Source: a virus. From it: a stretch of DNA of 22,728 nucleotides. Of this stretch, positions 1 through 6,460 are shown one piece after another; the first letter of the stretch is position 1; each line of letters starts with the position of its first letter. A program made the translations under genes and the position numbers. A model generated the notes under the pieces. The model made no database searches and was not told the origin of the DNA. It saw only the letters and a program-made list of their open reading frames with translations. The stretch covers positions 1 to 22,728 of IMG/VR virus record IMGVR_UViG_3300042881_006724. The stretch is one strand, 5' to 3'.

Positions 1-1143
1 TGGGGTATCTCCCGCGTGCTGACCAACTTTAGGCAGGCGTGGTATTACCAGATTTTGCACAGGTACAACGAAGCCGTCGCGCTTGACTACGTCATTCCTT
101 TTCGCGTTATTACGCCGGCACCGCGCGGCGGCGACGCGCAGTCGAGTGACCCGGTACACACTATCAACCTGTCTAACTTTTCCGCGCGCGTCAGCGCGAT
201 GCTCCGTGCTCGCCGCACCGACCCTGCGCGCTGGAACGTGCTGCCGTTCCCAGTGAATTATCAAGCACTCGGCGGTGACGCCAGCCAGTTAGCCCCGAAA
301 GACTTGCTAGAGCAAGGGCTTGATACGTTGTTGAAGTGTATTGGCATGCCCGTCGAATTGTTCAACGGCACGCTTCAACTGCAAGCGGCGCCAGCCGCGC
401 TTCGTTTATTTGAGGCAAACTGGAGTCATCTGCCGCACAATATGAATCGGTTTCTGACAGACCTTGCGGCAAACATCGCCAAGATTATGTCGTGGGAACC
501 GGTTGGCGCGAAGTTAATGCGCGTCACACACGCCGACGACCTCAACCGGCAGATGGCCAAACTGCAACTTATGCAGGGCCAGCAAATCAGCAAGACAACA
601 GGTCTCAAGTCTGTCGGCTTGGATTACGAGGAAGAGACAAAGCGCATGCTCGACGAAGAGCGGATTTACGCAGAAGAGCAAGAGCGCATGCAAAAGGAAA
701 TGGAACAGTCGCAGCAGATGAAGGACCTGTCACAACAGGCGCCCATGATAGGCAACGTCGGCAACGCTGGCGCAGGCGCGACAGGAATGCCGCAGCAAGG
801 CGGCGCACCGGCTCCCGCTGGTGGCGCGGCGCCTCCGGGCGCGCCACCCGGCCCGGGACAACCGACGGCTGTAGATCAGTTTCTTATGCAGCGGCAAAAT
901 TCCGGCAACATTCCTCGTACACCGGAAGACATGCAGCAGCAAGCGCAACTTATCGCCAATCAATTGCTGTCGCTGCCTGAATCGCAAAAGGATTCAGAAC
1001 TCATCAAACTCAAGCGCGGCGATCAAACAATGCACGCGCTTGTTACCAGTATTATTGACGACATTCGACAGCAGGCGCGGTCGCAGGGCGGCGCTATGGT
1101 TATGCAACAACAATATGGCCAACCCAGTCCTGCGGGTGGGTAA
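1..1143 (+). CDS. Portal-like protein, C-terminal part (5' end outside window)
   Basis: The reading frame is open from base 1 (first codons W-G-I-S-R) to the stop at 1141-1143, so the gene starts upstream; a GTG at 16 is only an internal codon. The visible N-terminal stretch (NF-QAWYYQ, HRYNEAVALDY, PFRVITP) and the segment around GMPVELFNGTLQLQAAPAAL resemble portal (head-tail connector) proteins of large tailed phages, in which a dodecameric ring is the channel for DNA packaging and ejection. The middle is helical and charged (EEETKRMLDEERIYAEEQERM), as in portal stem and wing helices. After it comes a low-complexity Gly/Pro/Ala/Gln linker (about 760-880) and a Gln-rich C-terminal tail. The portal call rests on remembered sequence similarity; another virion protein cannot be excluded. 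The expected protease and major capsid genes do not follow in this window. Confidence 0.6.
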   Translation, partial: WGISRVLTNFRQAWYYQILHRYNEAVALDYVIPFRVITPAPRGGDAQSSDPVHTINLSNFSARVSAMLRARRTDPARWNVLPFPVNYQALGGDASQLAPKDLLEQGLDTLLKCIGMPVELFNGTLQLQAAPAALRLFEANWSHLPHNMNRFLTDLAANIAKIMSWEPVGAKLMRVTHADDLNRQMAKLQLMQGQQISKTTGLKSVGLDYEEETKRMLDEERIYAEEQERMQKEMEQSQQMKDLSQQAPMIGNVGNAGAGATGMPQQGGAPAPAGGAAPPGAPPGPGQPTAVDQFLMQRQNSGNIPRTPEDMQQQAQLIANQLLSLPESQKDSELIKLKRGDQTMHALVTSIIDDIRQQARSQGGAMVMQQQYGQPSPAGG

Positions 1144-1145
1144 TA

Positions 1146-2189
1146 ATGAACGTTGGCATCTACACGCATTACGCACAATGCGACCAAACATATCTTACTG
1201 TGCGGCTGGCTGAGTATTTGCGCAGTTGCGGCGTAGATTTTTCTATCTATGCCGATAACCAGCCTGCAAAGTTAAAAATTCCGTACGACAATCTTGTCGT
1301 GCACCGCTCGCGGCAAAAGTATAGCGAGTGGCTGAAGGGGCGCAGCGCTGTCGTTTGGACGCATATTCCCAAGATAGAGCAAATTAACATTGCTAAGCGC
1401 CGCGGCATCTTAACCGTTTTAGCCCCTATGTGGCAGGAACTGAGTCCGCCTTTTCGCAAAGCCGCCAGACAAGCCGACCATGTAATTGCGCTATGCACAG
1501 AAAATCGCGAACTATTTCACGGCGTATACAAGTTTCGAAACACCACGCTAATTCCCTTTGACGCTGGTTTGCCGCCGACGAAAAAAGACGCAGCAGTTAA
1601 CGCGCGCAAGATAAAACTGTTTTTGCCGTGGTATGACCGAAATGCTCGTTGCGCTCAAAGTTATTTTTTGGATCGTTTGGCATATTTGTTAACTCACATG
1701 CCAGAAGCGCATTTGACGGTTTGCATTTCGTCTAGTAAATTTTCTCCGGCAATTGCTAAGTTTTTTCAACGGCTTGGCCAAAAGACGGATGGCCGCGTTG
1801 TTGTTGCCCGCAATGTGCCTATTCAAAAAAGACCCAGTCTATATGCCGCGCACGATTTAACCATCAACCCCGCTGAGTGCGACAACTATGGTTTATGTAA
1901 TTTAACGTCTATTTGCTGCGGCACTCCGGTGCTAACGTTTGCTGTAGCGCCGCAAACAGATTTTGTATATCCAGAAGTAAACGGCGTGCTTGTAAAAACA
2001 AAAGTCGATTACGATGAAAACGGCGCACCTCACGCCAACCCTGATTACGACAGTTTTGCTGATGCCCTGCAAACCCTTATCGCGGAGCCTAGGCATATTG
2101 ACCTGATGAACAAAAAAATCAACTACAATTTGAACTCTAGACGCAAGGCCTTTGAATTAGGTTGGCAGTCAGTCTTGCGGCTTGTTTGA
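1146..2189 (+). CDS. GT-B fold glycosyltransferase (GT4-like), 347 aa
   Basis: The N-terminus MNVGIYTHYAQCDQTYLTVR looks like the first Rossmann strand and helix of a GT-B glycosyltransferase. The C-terminal half carries the family's donor-binding region: NPAECDNYGL at residues 241-250, ICCGTPVLTF at 257-266, and PEVNGVLV at 276-283. These match the usual E-G-F-G-L...A-C-G-T-P-V and N-G-L-L-V motifs, but the two glutamates of the EX7E motif are replaced by Asp246 and Thr254 in the natural alignment. The enzyme would transfer a sugar from a nucleotide donor; the acceptor is unknown and could be a virion protein, phage DNA or a host surface molecule. ATG at 1146 lies two bases after the portal stop, so the genes are probably co-transcribed. 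Fold confidence is good; specificity cannot be told. Confidence 0.72.
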   Translation: MNVGIYTHYAQCDQTYLTVRLAEYLRSCGVDFSIYADNQPAKLKIPYDNLVVHRSRQKYSEWLKGRSAVVWTHIPKIEQINIAKRRGILTVLAPMWQELSPPFRKAARQADHVIALCTENRELFHGVYKFRNTTLIPFDAGLPPTKKDAAVNARKIKLFLPWYDRNARCAQSYFLDRLAYLLTHMPEAHLTVCISSSKFSPAIAKFFQRLGQKTDGRVVVARNVPIQKRPSLYAAHDLTINPAECDNYGLCNLTSICCGTPVLTFAVAPQTDFVYPEVNGVLVKTKVDYDENGAPHANPDYDSFADALQTLIAEPRHIDLMNKKINYNLNSRRKAFELGWQSVLRLV

Positions 2190-2209
2190 ATTGGTGCATG
2201 GAGGCACCT

Positions 2210-2977
2210 ATGAAAAAGGCCGACGATTTGTCGATAGACAAGACATTTCAATTTGCGACGCAGTGTTACGCAGACAAAAAAACCAACACCGGCTACGAAT
2301 TGATGGAGCACTGCAAATGCGTAGCCCGGCAGGCAGAAGTTATAGCGCAGCGGCTGTATAACGAGTTACGCCCAGATTACGTATCCGAACACATGAAAGA
2401 AACGGTCGCGGCTATTGTGCATTGCGGCCTGCTTCACGACGTTTTGAATGTGAGTGCGTGTGCCTTTGAAAACATCGCCGAAATCACCAACGTGCAAATC
2501 GCCGCTATGGTGGCCGCAATTAGCCGCGACTACCGGCTTGTTGAAACCAAACGCGACATGGAATTTCGCGGTCGACTTAGCCAGAGCGCTGTCGGAACAC
2601 AAATAGTCGCCGTGGCAGATGTTATTTGCACGGCTAAAGAAATAGCAAAAACAGTCGACACAACTGGGCTGGCTACAGCGGCTAGGTCCAAAAAAATAAT
2701 GGCCCAACTGGACGGCGACCTATTGGCAATTCACGCTGCTAGCAAGTACTATGCGCTTCGCATGTATGTTCATGCAGCCAAAAACTTGCTGAACGACATC
2801 AGTCAAAAGATTAAAGCCCAAAAGCAAAAAGCCAAGATGGAAAAGGCGTTGCTGCAAACAGCCAAAAATATCAAAGAAGCAGCCGCCGCAAAGAGTAAAG
2901 AAACGAAATCTAAGAAAGACAAGAAAGCCGAGGTGCGTTATGCCCGAAAGCGAAATATTCGATCAGATTCGGAATGA
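2210..2977 (+). CDS. HD-domain phosphohydrolase-like protein, 255 aa
   Basis: I chose ATG 2210 over the in-frame TTG at 2162 because GGAGG sits at 2200-2204, five bases upstream, and the earlier start would run into the preceding gene. The metal-binding pattern of HD domains is visible in order: His34 (MEHCK), His71, the pair His76-Asp77 (HCGLLHD), and Asp137 (VAVADVI). HD enzymes hydrolyse phosphomonoesters or nucleotides, and phage members are often nucleotidases or (p)ppGpp-hydrolase-like. The substrate cannot be deduced here, but a dNMP or dNTP role would fit the nearby kinases. Residues about 197-245 form a Lys/Ala/Gln-rich, probably coiled helix (KIKAQKQKAKMEK), unusual for a minimal HD enzyme and perhaps a nucleic-acid or partner-binding tail. 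The last 38 bases overlap the next gene. Confidence 0.65.
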   Translation: MKKADDLSIDKTFQFATQCYADKKTNTGYELMEHCKCVARQAEVIAQRLYNELRPDYVSEHMKETVAAIVHCGLLHDVLNVSACAFENIAEITNVQIAAMVAAISRDYRLVETKRDMEFRGRLSQSAVGTQIVAVADVICTAKEIAKTVDTTGLATAARSKKIMAQLDGDLLAIHAASKYYALRMYVHAAKNLLNDISQKIKAQKQKAKMEKALLQTAKNIKEAAAAKSKETKSKKDKKAEVRYARKRNIRSDSE

Positions 2978-3257
2978 TTACGTCGTAGCGGAAAACGCCG
3001 ACGACACAGTGGCGGATACCTTGAAGAAATTTTGCGAATACGCTAAGACATGGTTCGCAAAAAACGGCATAATTGGTGTGGGGCAAACTTCGCAGGGTTT
3101 TGCGTTCCGGTTCCAAGACGGTACGGAACGAGTTCTGTTTTCGCCAAATCAACGCACTGTCGCGGATCAGCCGGCCATGTCTATTTCTGGTAACTCCGGC
3201 GGCCCCGTGCGCATGGTTGCCCCTATGACCGATACCTCTTTCAAAATCACTGGCTAA
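2940..3257 (+). CDS. Hypothetical protein, 105 aa
   Basis: I do not recognise a family. ATG 2940 has a GAGG at 2930-2933 as a plausible ribosome-binding site and starts inside the end of the HD gene in another frame. The first 55 residues are acidic and helical (SEIFDQIRNDY, DTLKKFCEYAKTWFAKNG). They are followed by a beta-like stretch (GVGQTSQGFAFRF, TERVLFSPNQ) and a Gly/Ser/Pro-rich C-terminus. There is no signal peptide or membrane segment. Its position between the HD protein and dTMP kinase, in a tight co-directional run, supports expression with them but says nothing certain about function. Confidence 0.6.
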   Translation: MPESEIFDQIRNDYVVAENADDTVADTLKKFCEYAKTWFAKNGIIGVGQTSQGFAFRFQDGTERVLFSPNQRTVADQPAMSISGNSGGPVRMVAPMTDTSFKITG

Positions 3258-3272
3258 CACAAGGAACTATTC

Positions 3273-3959
3273 GTGTTTGTTTGCTTCGAAGGAATCGACG
3301 GCGCCGGTAAAAGCACTCAAGCCCGCCTGCTTCAGCAGCGCCTTGCCGCGGAAGGTTACAAGGTTGAACTCGTGGCAGACCCCGGGACAACCAAAATAGG
3401 CACAGCAATTCGTCAAATTCTTTTGGACAACGACGGCCCAATTACGCCAGCGGCGCAGATGTTGTTGTTCTCTGCCGCCCGGGCCGAGTTATCTGCGCAC
3501 ATCAAACAACAGATAAAGAAAAAGACGATCATCGTCTGCGACCGCTGGTTTCTCTCGACGCTTGTGTATCAGGGCGTCATGAACGATCTGCCAATAGACG
3601 TGCTTATTGATATCTTTGACATGTCGGACTGTATCTTCCCTGACATCTGCTTTTTGCTTGACCTTGATCCGCGCGATGCCAAAAAGCGGACGGGCAAACC
3701 CCGCGATCGTTATGAGCGCAAATGCGCAGCAGACCGCCGAACCATGCGGGCGGCGTACTTAGAATTCGTACGCGACGCTGACTACGCCGAACGCACGGCA
3801 ATTGTGCCGGCTGAAGAAAAGCCGGATACCGTACACAACACGATTTACGACGTCGTCAAATCGGAGTTGCGGGAGCGTAACCTGAAACCTATTGCTAGAA
3901 GGGACTCTGCAAATGGTCGTAGTAAACGCGCAGCAAGAGCAGTTAAAGCAAGAACGTGA
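3273..3959 (+). CDS. tmk: Thymidylate kinase (dTMP kinase), 228 aa
   Basis: This enzyme phosphorylates dTMP to dTDP with ATP. The P-loop GIDGAGKST is at residues 7-15 after the FVCFEG strand, the DR(W/Y/F) motif CDRWFLST is at 89-96, and LLDLDP at 128-133 gives the strand before the lid, with RYERK at 146-150. The usual (R)EPGGT nucleoside-binding motif is changed to ADPGTTKIG at 35-43, so Arg is missing and Glu is Asp. The start is GTG 3273 with AAGGA about seven bases upstream; it places the first strand just before the P-loop as in the family. The protein is about 20 residues longer than typical bacterial Tmk. The extra tail is very basic (PIARRDSANGRSKRAARAVK) and is encoded largely in the 47-base overlap with the next gene. 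The only other likely reading is a broader dNMP kinase. Confidence 0.88.
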   Translation: MFVCFEGIDGAGKSTQARLLQQRLAAEGYKVELVADPGTTKIGTAIRQILLDNDGPITPAAQMLLFSAARAELSAHIKQQIKKKTIIVCDRWFLSTLVYQGVMNDLPIDVLIDIFDMSDCIFPDICFLLDLDPRDAKKRTGKPRDRYERKCAADRRTMRAAYLEFVRDADYAERTAIVPAEEKPDTVHNTIYDVVKSELRERNLKPIARRDSANGRSKRAARAVKART

Positions 3960-4416
3960 CTACTCGCTCTTCGCCGCTCGCAAGGAAGTTCGCAAGTTAG
4001 AGCGCGAACTTATCGTTAATCCAGAGAATCGGACAGCGAACGCGGCTTTACGCAGCATCGCCTATATGCTGTTGCAGTTGGCGCAAAAGTATGTGCCCAA
4101 CACGACGGGCGCCTTTGCCGACCACTCCGATCTCGTTTACTGCATCAAACTTTTGCAAGAAATGGGTTTTAAACCAGAGATTACTTCTAAATTCGACAGC
4201 GCTGTGTCGAGTGTCAGTCTTAACGTTATCCGCAATTCCTTTGAGTACAGGCAATTACGGAATAAAATAAAGGCGTGTCTGGCTGTGATTGCCGACCTAA
4301 CGGACAGGCCAGCAGCGGCTGGTACGCAGGACTACCAAAAAGGAATTCGAGAGGGCTATCGTCGCGCTAGTGATATCGCGGTGTTGTTCCTCGAAGACAT
4401 TAACGAAAACTTATGA
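3913..4416 (+). CDS. Hypothetical helical protein, 167 aa
   Basis: No family is recognised. I prefer ATG 3913, preceded by AGAAGGGA with normal spacing, to the in-frame TTG at 3892. The gene overlaps the end of tmk by 47 bases and ends in an ATGA overlap with the next gene. The protein is predicted mostly helical: a charged N-terminal coiled region (QEQLKQERDY, ARKEVRKLEREL), a central hydrophobic helix (LRSIAYMLLQLAQKYV), and a C-terminal helix ending LFLEDINENL. It has no signal peptide. Its size and helicity would suit a small head or tail completion protein or a regulator, but neither can be shown. Confidence 0.62.
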   Translation: MVVVNAQQEQLKQERDYSLFAARKEVRKLERELIVNPENRTANAALRSIAYMLLQLAQKYVPNTTGAFADHSDLVYCIKLLQEMGFKPEITSKFDSAVSSVSLNVIRNSFEYRQLRNKIKACLAVIADLTDRPAAAGTQDYQKGIREGYRRASDIAVLFLEDINENL

Positions 4417-4685
4417 GCATGGATTCGCATAGCGTCGTGGCGGCATTAAGCGATCTCAATCCTGATGCCGTATTGTTTGACAACATGGATTCCGCCGTCA
4501 TTGGCATTGGCTACGTCGGGCATCATGAACCTGTCGCCGTGTACAGCAAAGCCAAGATTTACGAAAAGTTGCTGGCTGACGGCTTTTCGCAAGAAGATGC
4601 GGAAGAGTATTTTTCTGGCAAGTTCACCAACTTGTGGGCGGCTGAACATACGCCAGTAATCGTCGACGATCTTTCGGAGCAGTAA
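4413..4685 (+). CDS. Small conserved-type phage protein, 90 aa, function unknown
   Basis: The pattern DNMDSAVIGIG ... VAVYSKAKIYEKLL ... FSQEDAEEYFSG ... WAAEHTPVIV resembles a small uncharacterised protein found in many phage and bacterial genomes, usually read as 'DNMDxAlIGi...vavYd...cie.L...gms.eEA.eyfe.n..gawvGe.TP'. I know of no established function. The start codon overlaps the stop of the previous gene as ATGA (4413-4416), so translation is probably coupled. The protein is acidic and soluble with an alpha/beta pattern. A second in-frame ATG two codons downstream is possible. Confidence 0.68.
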   Translation: MSMDSHSVVAALSDLNPDAVLFDNMDSAVIGIGYVGHHEPVAVYSKAKIYEKLLADGFSQEDAEEYFSGKFTNLWAAEHTPVIVDDLSEQ

Positions 4686-4688
4686 TCT

Positions 4689-4982
4689 GTGGCGAGTATT
4701 GTTGAAAACCGGGCTGACCTTATTCAGTACGTAAACGGTTCTGGTAAGGATTCTCCCGCGCTGATAGTCCAATCTGGTGACTGGGATATCGGCGATCACG
4801 TTGAGTCGGGGATTGTGTTTGACGTATTTGGCGATCAGCCGCCGATCCTGACTTCGGCTGACGCGCGTAAATTGGCAAAATGGCTTACGCGCGCAGCAGA
4901 CAACTTAGACGGCGTAAAGAAATCTGAGAAAAAGCACAAGCAGCGCCATTACTACGAGCAAGACGATATCGACGAATACTGA
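4689..4982 (+). CDS. Hypothetical protein with charged C-terminus, 97 aa
   Basis: No family is firmly recognised. GTG 4689 is preceded by GGAG at 4676-4679, nine bases upstream, and the gene begins three bases after the previous stop. The core has beta-like segments (PALIVQSGDWDIG, GIVFDVFGDQPPI) followed by one amphipathic helix, SADARKLAKWLTRAADNL, of a kind common in small phage proteins. The last 20 residues are highly charged, first basic (KKSEKKHKQRH) and then acidic (EQDDIDEY). It is probably a cytoplasmic accessory protein. Confidence 0.58.
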   Translation: MASIVENRADLIQYVNGSGKDSPALIVQSGDWDIGDHVESGIVFDVFGDQPPILTSADARKLAKWLTRAADNLDGVKKSEKKHKQRHYYEQDDIDEY

Positions 4983-4990
4983 GGCCATTT

Positions 4991-5335
4991 GTGAAAAATC
5001 TGCTGCTCTGCCTGTTTCTGCTCGCAGCCGCTGCTCGCGCAGAAGCGGCAGAGTTGCTCATTTTTACGGCAGAGTGGTGCGGCCCGTGTCAATTGCTTAA
5101 AGCCGACCACGCCGCGGACCCTACGCTTTTTGATAACTATACGTGGGGCTATGTCGATTTTGACGCGGAAAAAGAACTTGTGCAAATGTACGGTGTGCGT
5201 ACGGTCCCTACATTTCTTATACTGGAGCGCAATACAGTCGTCCGGCAGCAGGTCGGCTATCAGGGGCCAGAAAAGTTGAAAAACTGGCTCAAGGGTACGC
5301 AACCCAGACGTTTTAGGCGTAGCCATGTCGAATAA
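4991..5335 (+). CDS. Thioredoxin-fold protein with N-terminal signal peptide, 114 aa
   Basis: Residues 3-15 form a short hydrophobic core after Lys2, followed by A-R-A-E-A-A, a plausible signal peptidase I site near residues 17-20. The active site WCGPC is at residues 29-33 ([14 protein letters not shown]), and the cis-proline motif is in [11 protein letters not shown]. Strands such as [14 protein letters not shown] match the thioredoxin core, with a short C-terminal helix ([11 protein letters not shown]). Cytoplasmic phage thioredoxins act with ribonucleotide reductase; this one is probably exported, so thiol-disulphide exchange in the periplasm or on virion proteins is more likely. The start is GTG 4991 with GAGG at 4981-4984. 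The 3' end overlaps the next fibre gene by 11 bases. Transmembrane anchoring instead of cleavage is possible. Confidence 0.85.
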   Translation: MKNLLLCLFLLAAAARAEAAELLIFTAEWCGPCQLLKADHAADPTLFDNYTWGYVDFDAEKELVQMYGVRTVPTFLILERNTVVRQQVGYQGPEKLKNWLKGTQPRRFRRSHVE

Positions 5336-6443
5336 AAAAATCTCAGAACTGCCTATAAAGACAGAACCACACCCGGCCGATTTTGTGCCGATTGTCGACA
5401 CTGGCGTTACGCCGATAACGACAAAACGAACAACCATACAAAATATTGTTGGAATTCTTCGCGGTCTCCCCGGCGGCGTGGCCAGTCTTGACGGCGATGG
5501 AAAAATTCCCACGATTCAATTGCCCGCTGGCATCGGCGGAGGCGCCTCTGGCCCGACAGGCGCCACAGGAGCGATTGGCGCTACTGGCGTTAGAGGACCC
5601 ACAGGCACACGAGGGGTCACGGGCGCAACTGGCGCCGGCGCTACTGGTGTTACTGGCCCTGTCGGCGCTACAGGCGCTGTTGGCCCCAGTGGGCCTTTGG
5701 GACCAACCGGGGCTACAGGGGTTTCCGGACTAGCCGGCGCAACAGGCGTTGCTGGTCCGAGCGGCGCGCTGGGACCAACTGGGGCTACAGGCGTTTCTGG
5801 ACCAGTTGGCGCAACAGGTGCTTCTGGCCTCGCGGGAACTTCTTGGGCGGAACTAACAAGTTCAAGTTTTGTAGGCAATTCCTTCACGGCGACGCCCGGC
5901 GGACAATACTACTTAGCCCCCAACGACGCGGCGTCGTTGATTGACAGGACAATAGTCGACCCGTCGTCGCCGGCATTGGGTGACTACTATCTCGTTTGGA
6001 ATCAGGGCGAACCAACTAACACGCTCGTCGGCGGCACCGCGGTTCGCTCAGGACAAATTGTCGCGCGAATTTTTTCCGGGCCTCTCAGCGGCTGGACAAA
6101 CGAAGTATTGGTCGATACGAACAGCGTCGGCAGCGATTACGAATTTTCTGTTTCGTATAGCGGCTCGTCTCCAAGCGCCGTGACCGGTTTGCCACCCGGC
6201 TGGTCGGCTAGCATATCGTCGAACGACGTCACGATTACACACACCGTCGGTAAGCAGGTAAAAGACGTTACGTACTGGGGCTACACCGCGGCAACAGGTT
6301 TGTGGCACGCGAGATACCCAACAGCCTCTAGCGAATTAACACTGACCGAAAGCACAAAAACTTCGGCATTTAAAATTCGCATTTCTAACACCGTCGTGGC
6401 ATGCGACACAGGTGGCACAGCGCGTATTGTTTGCTTCTTCTAA
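5325..6443 (+). CDS. Collagen-like tail fibre protein, 372 aa
   Basis: There are three parts. Residues 1-75 are a phage-fibre N-terminal module ([30 protein letters not shown], then [18 protein letters not shown]), which probably docks the fibre on the virion. Residues 76-173 are about 32 Gly-X-Y triplets, rich in GAT, GPT and GVS, with one two-residue break (G-A before GAT). Residues 174-372 form a beta-rich C-terminal domain with many aromatic residues and two late cysteines ([15 protein letters not shown]), likely the trimerisation or receptor-binding tip. The N-terminal module closely parallels the fibre starting at 16066. ATG 5325 lies within the end of the thioredoxin gene. This is a virion adhesion protein with high confidence at class level; its receptor is unknown. 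Confidence 0.82.
   Translation: MSNKKISELPIKTEPHPADFVPIVDTGVTPITTKRTTIQNIVGILRGLPGGVASLDGDGKIPTIQLPAGIGGGASGPTGATGAIGATGVRGPTGTRGVTGATGAGATGVTGPVGATGAVGPSGPLGPTGATGVSGLAGATGVAGPSGALGPTGATGVSGPVGATGASGLAGTSWAELTSSSFVGNSFTATPGGQYYLAPNDAASLIDRTIVDPSSPALGDYYLVWNQGEPTNTLVGGTAVRSGQIVARIFSGPLSGWTNEVLVDTNSVGSDYEFSVSYSGSSPSAVTGLPPGWSASISSNDVTITHTVGKQVKDVTYWGYTAATGLWHARYPTASSELTLTESTKTSAFKIRISNTVVACDTGGTARIVCFF
5550..5843 (+). repeat. Collagen-like Gly-X-Y repeat tract (about 32 triplets)
   Basis: The translated frame shows continuous Gly at every third residue, with Thr most often in the third position (GAT, GPT). One register slip of two residues (GAT-GA-GAT) falls about a third of the way in. Synonymous codons vary from triplet to triplet, so the DNA repeat is much less perfect than the protein repeat. 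Confidence 0.9.
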
Positions 6444-6460
6444 CAGCAAAAGCCTGAGCC

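Noticed and set aside
492-980. 162-codon + strand frame inside the portal-like gene
   Set aside because: It is an out-of-frame shadow rich in Arg, with no ribosome-binding site, lying wholly within a better-supported gene.
2162-2209. TTG start for the HD protein giving 16 extra residues
   Set aside because: The ATG at 2210 has a strong GGAGG site and the extra residues overlap the glycosyltransferase gene with no family similarity.
4991-5056. Lipoprotein signal (L-L-L-C near residue 7) in the thioredoxin
   Set aside because: The Cys is too close to the start for a lipobox with an n- and h-region; the hydrophobic core continues after it to an A-x-A site.
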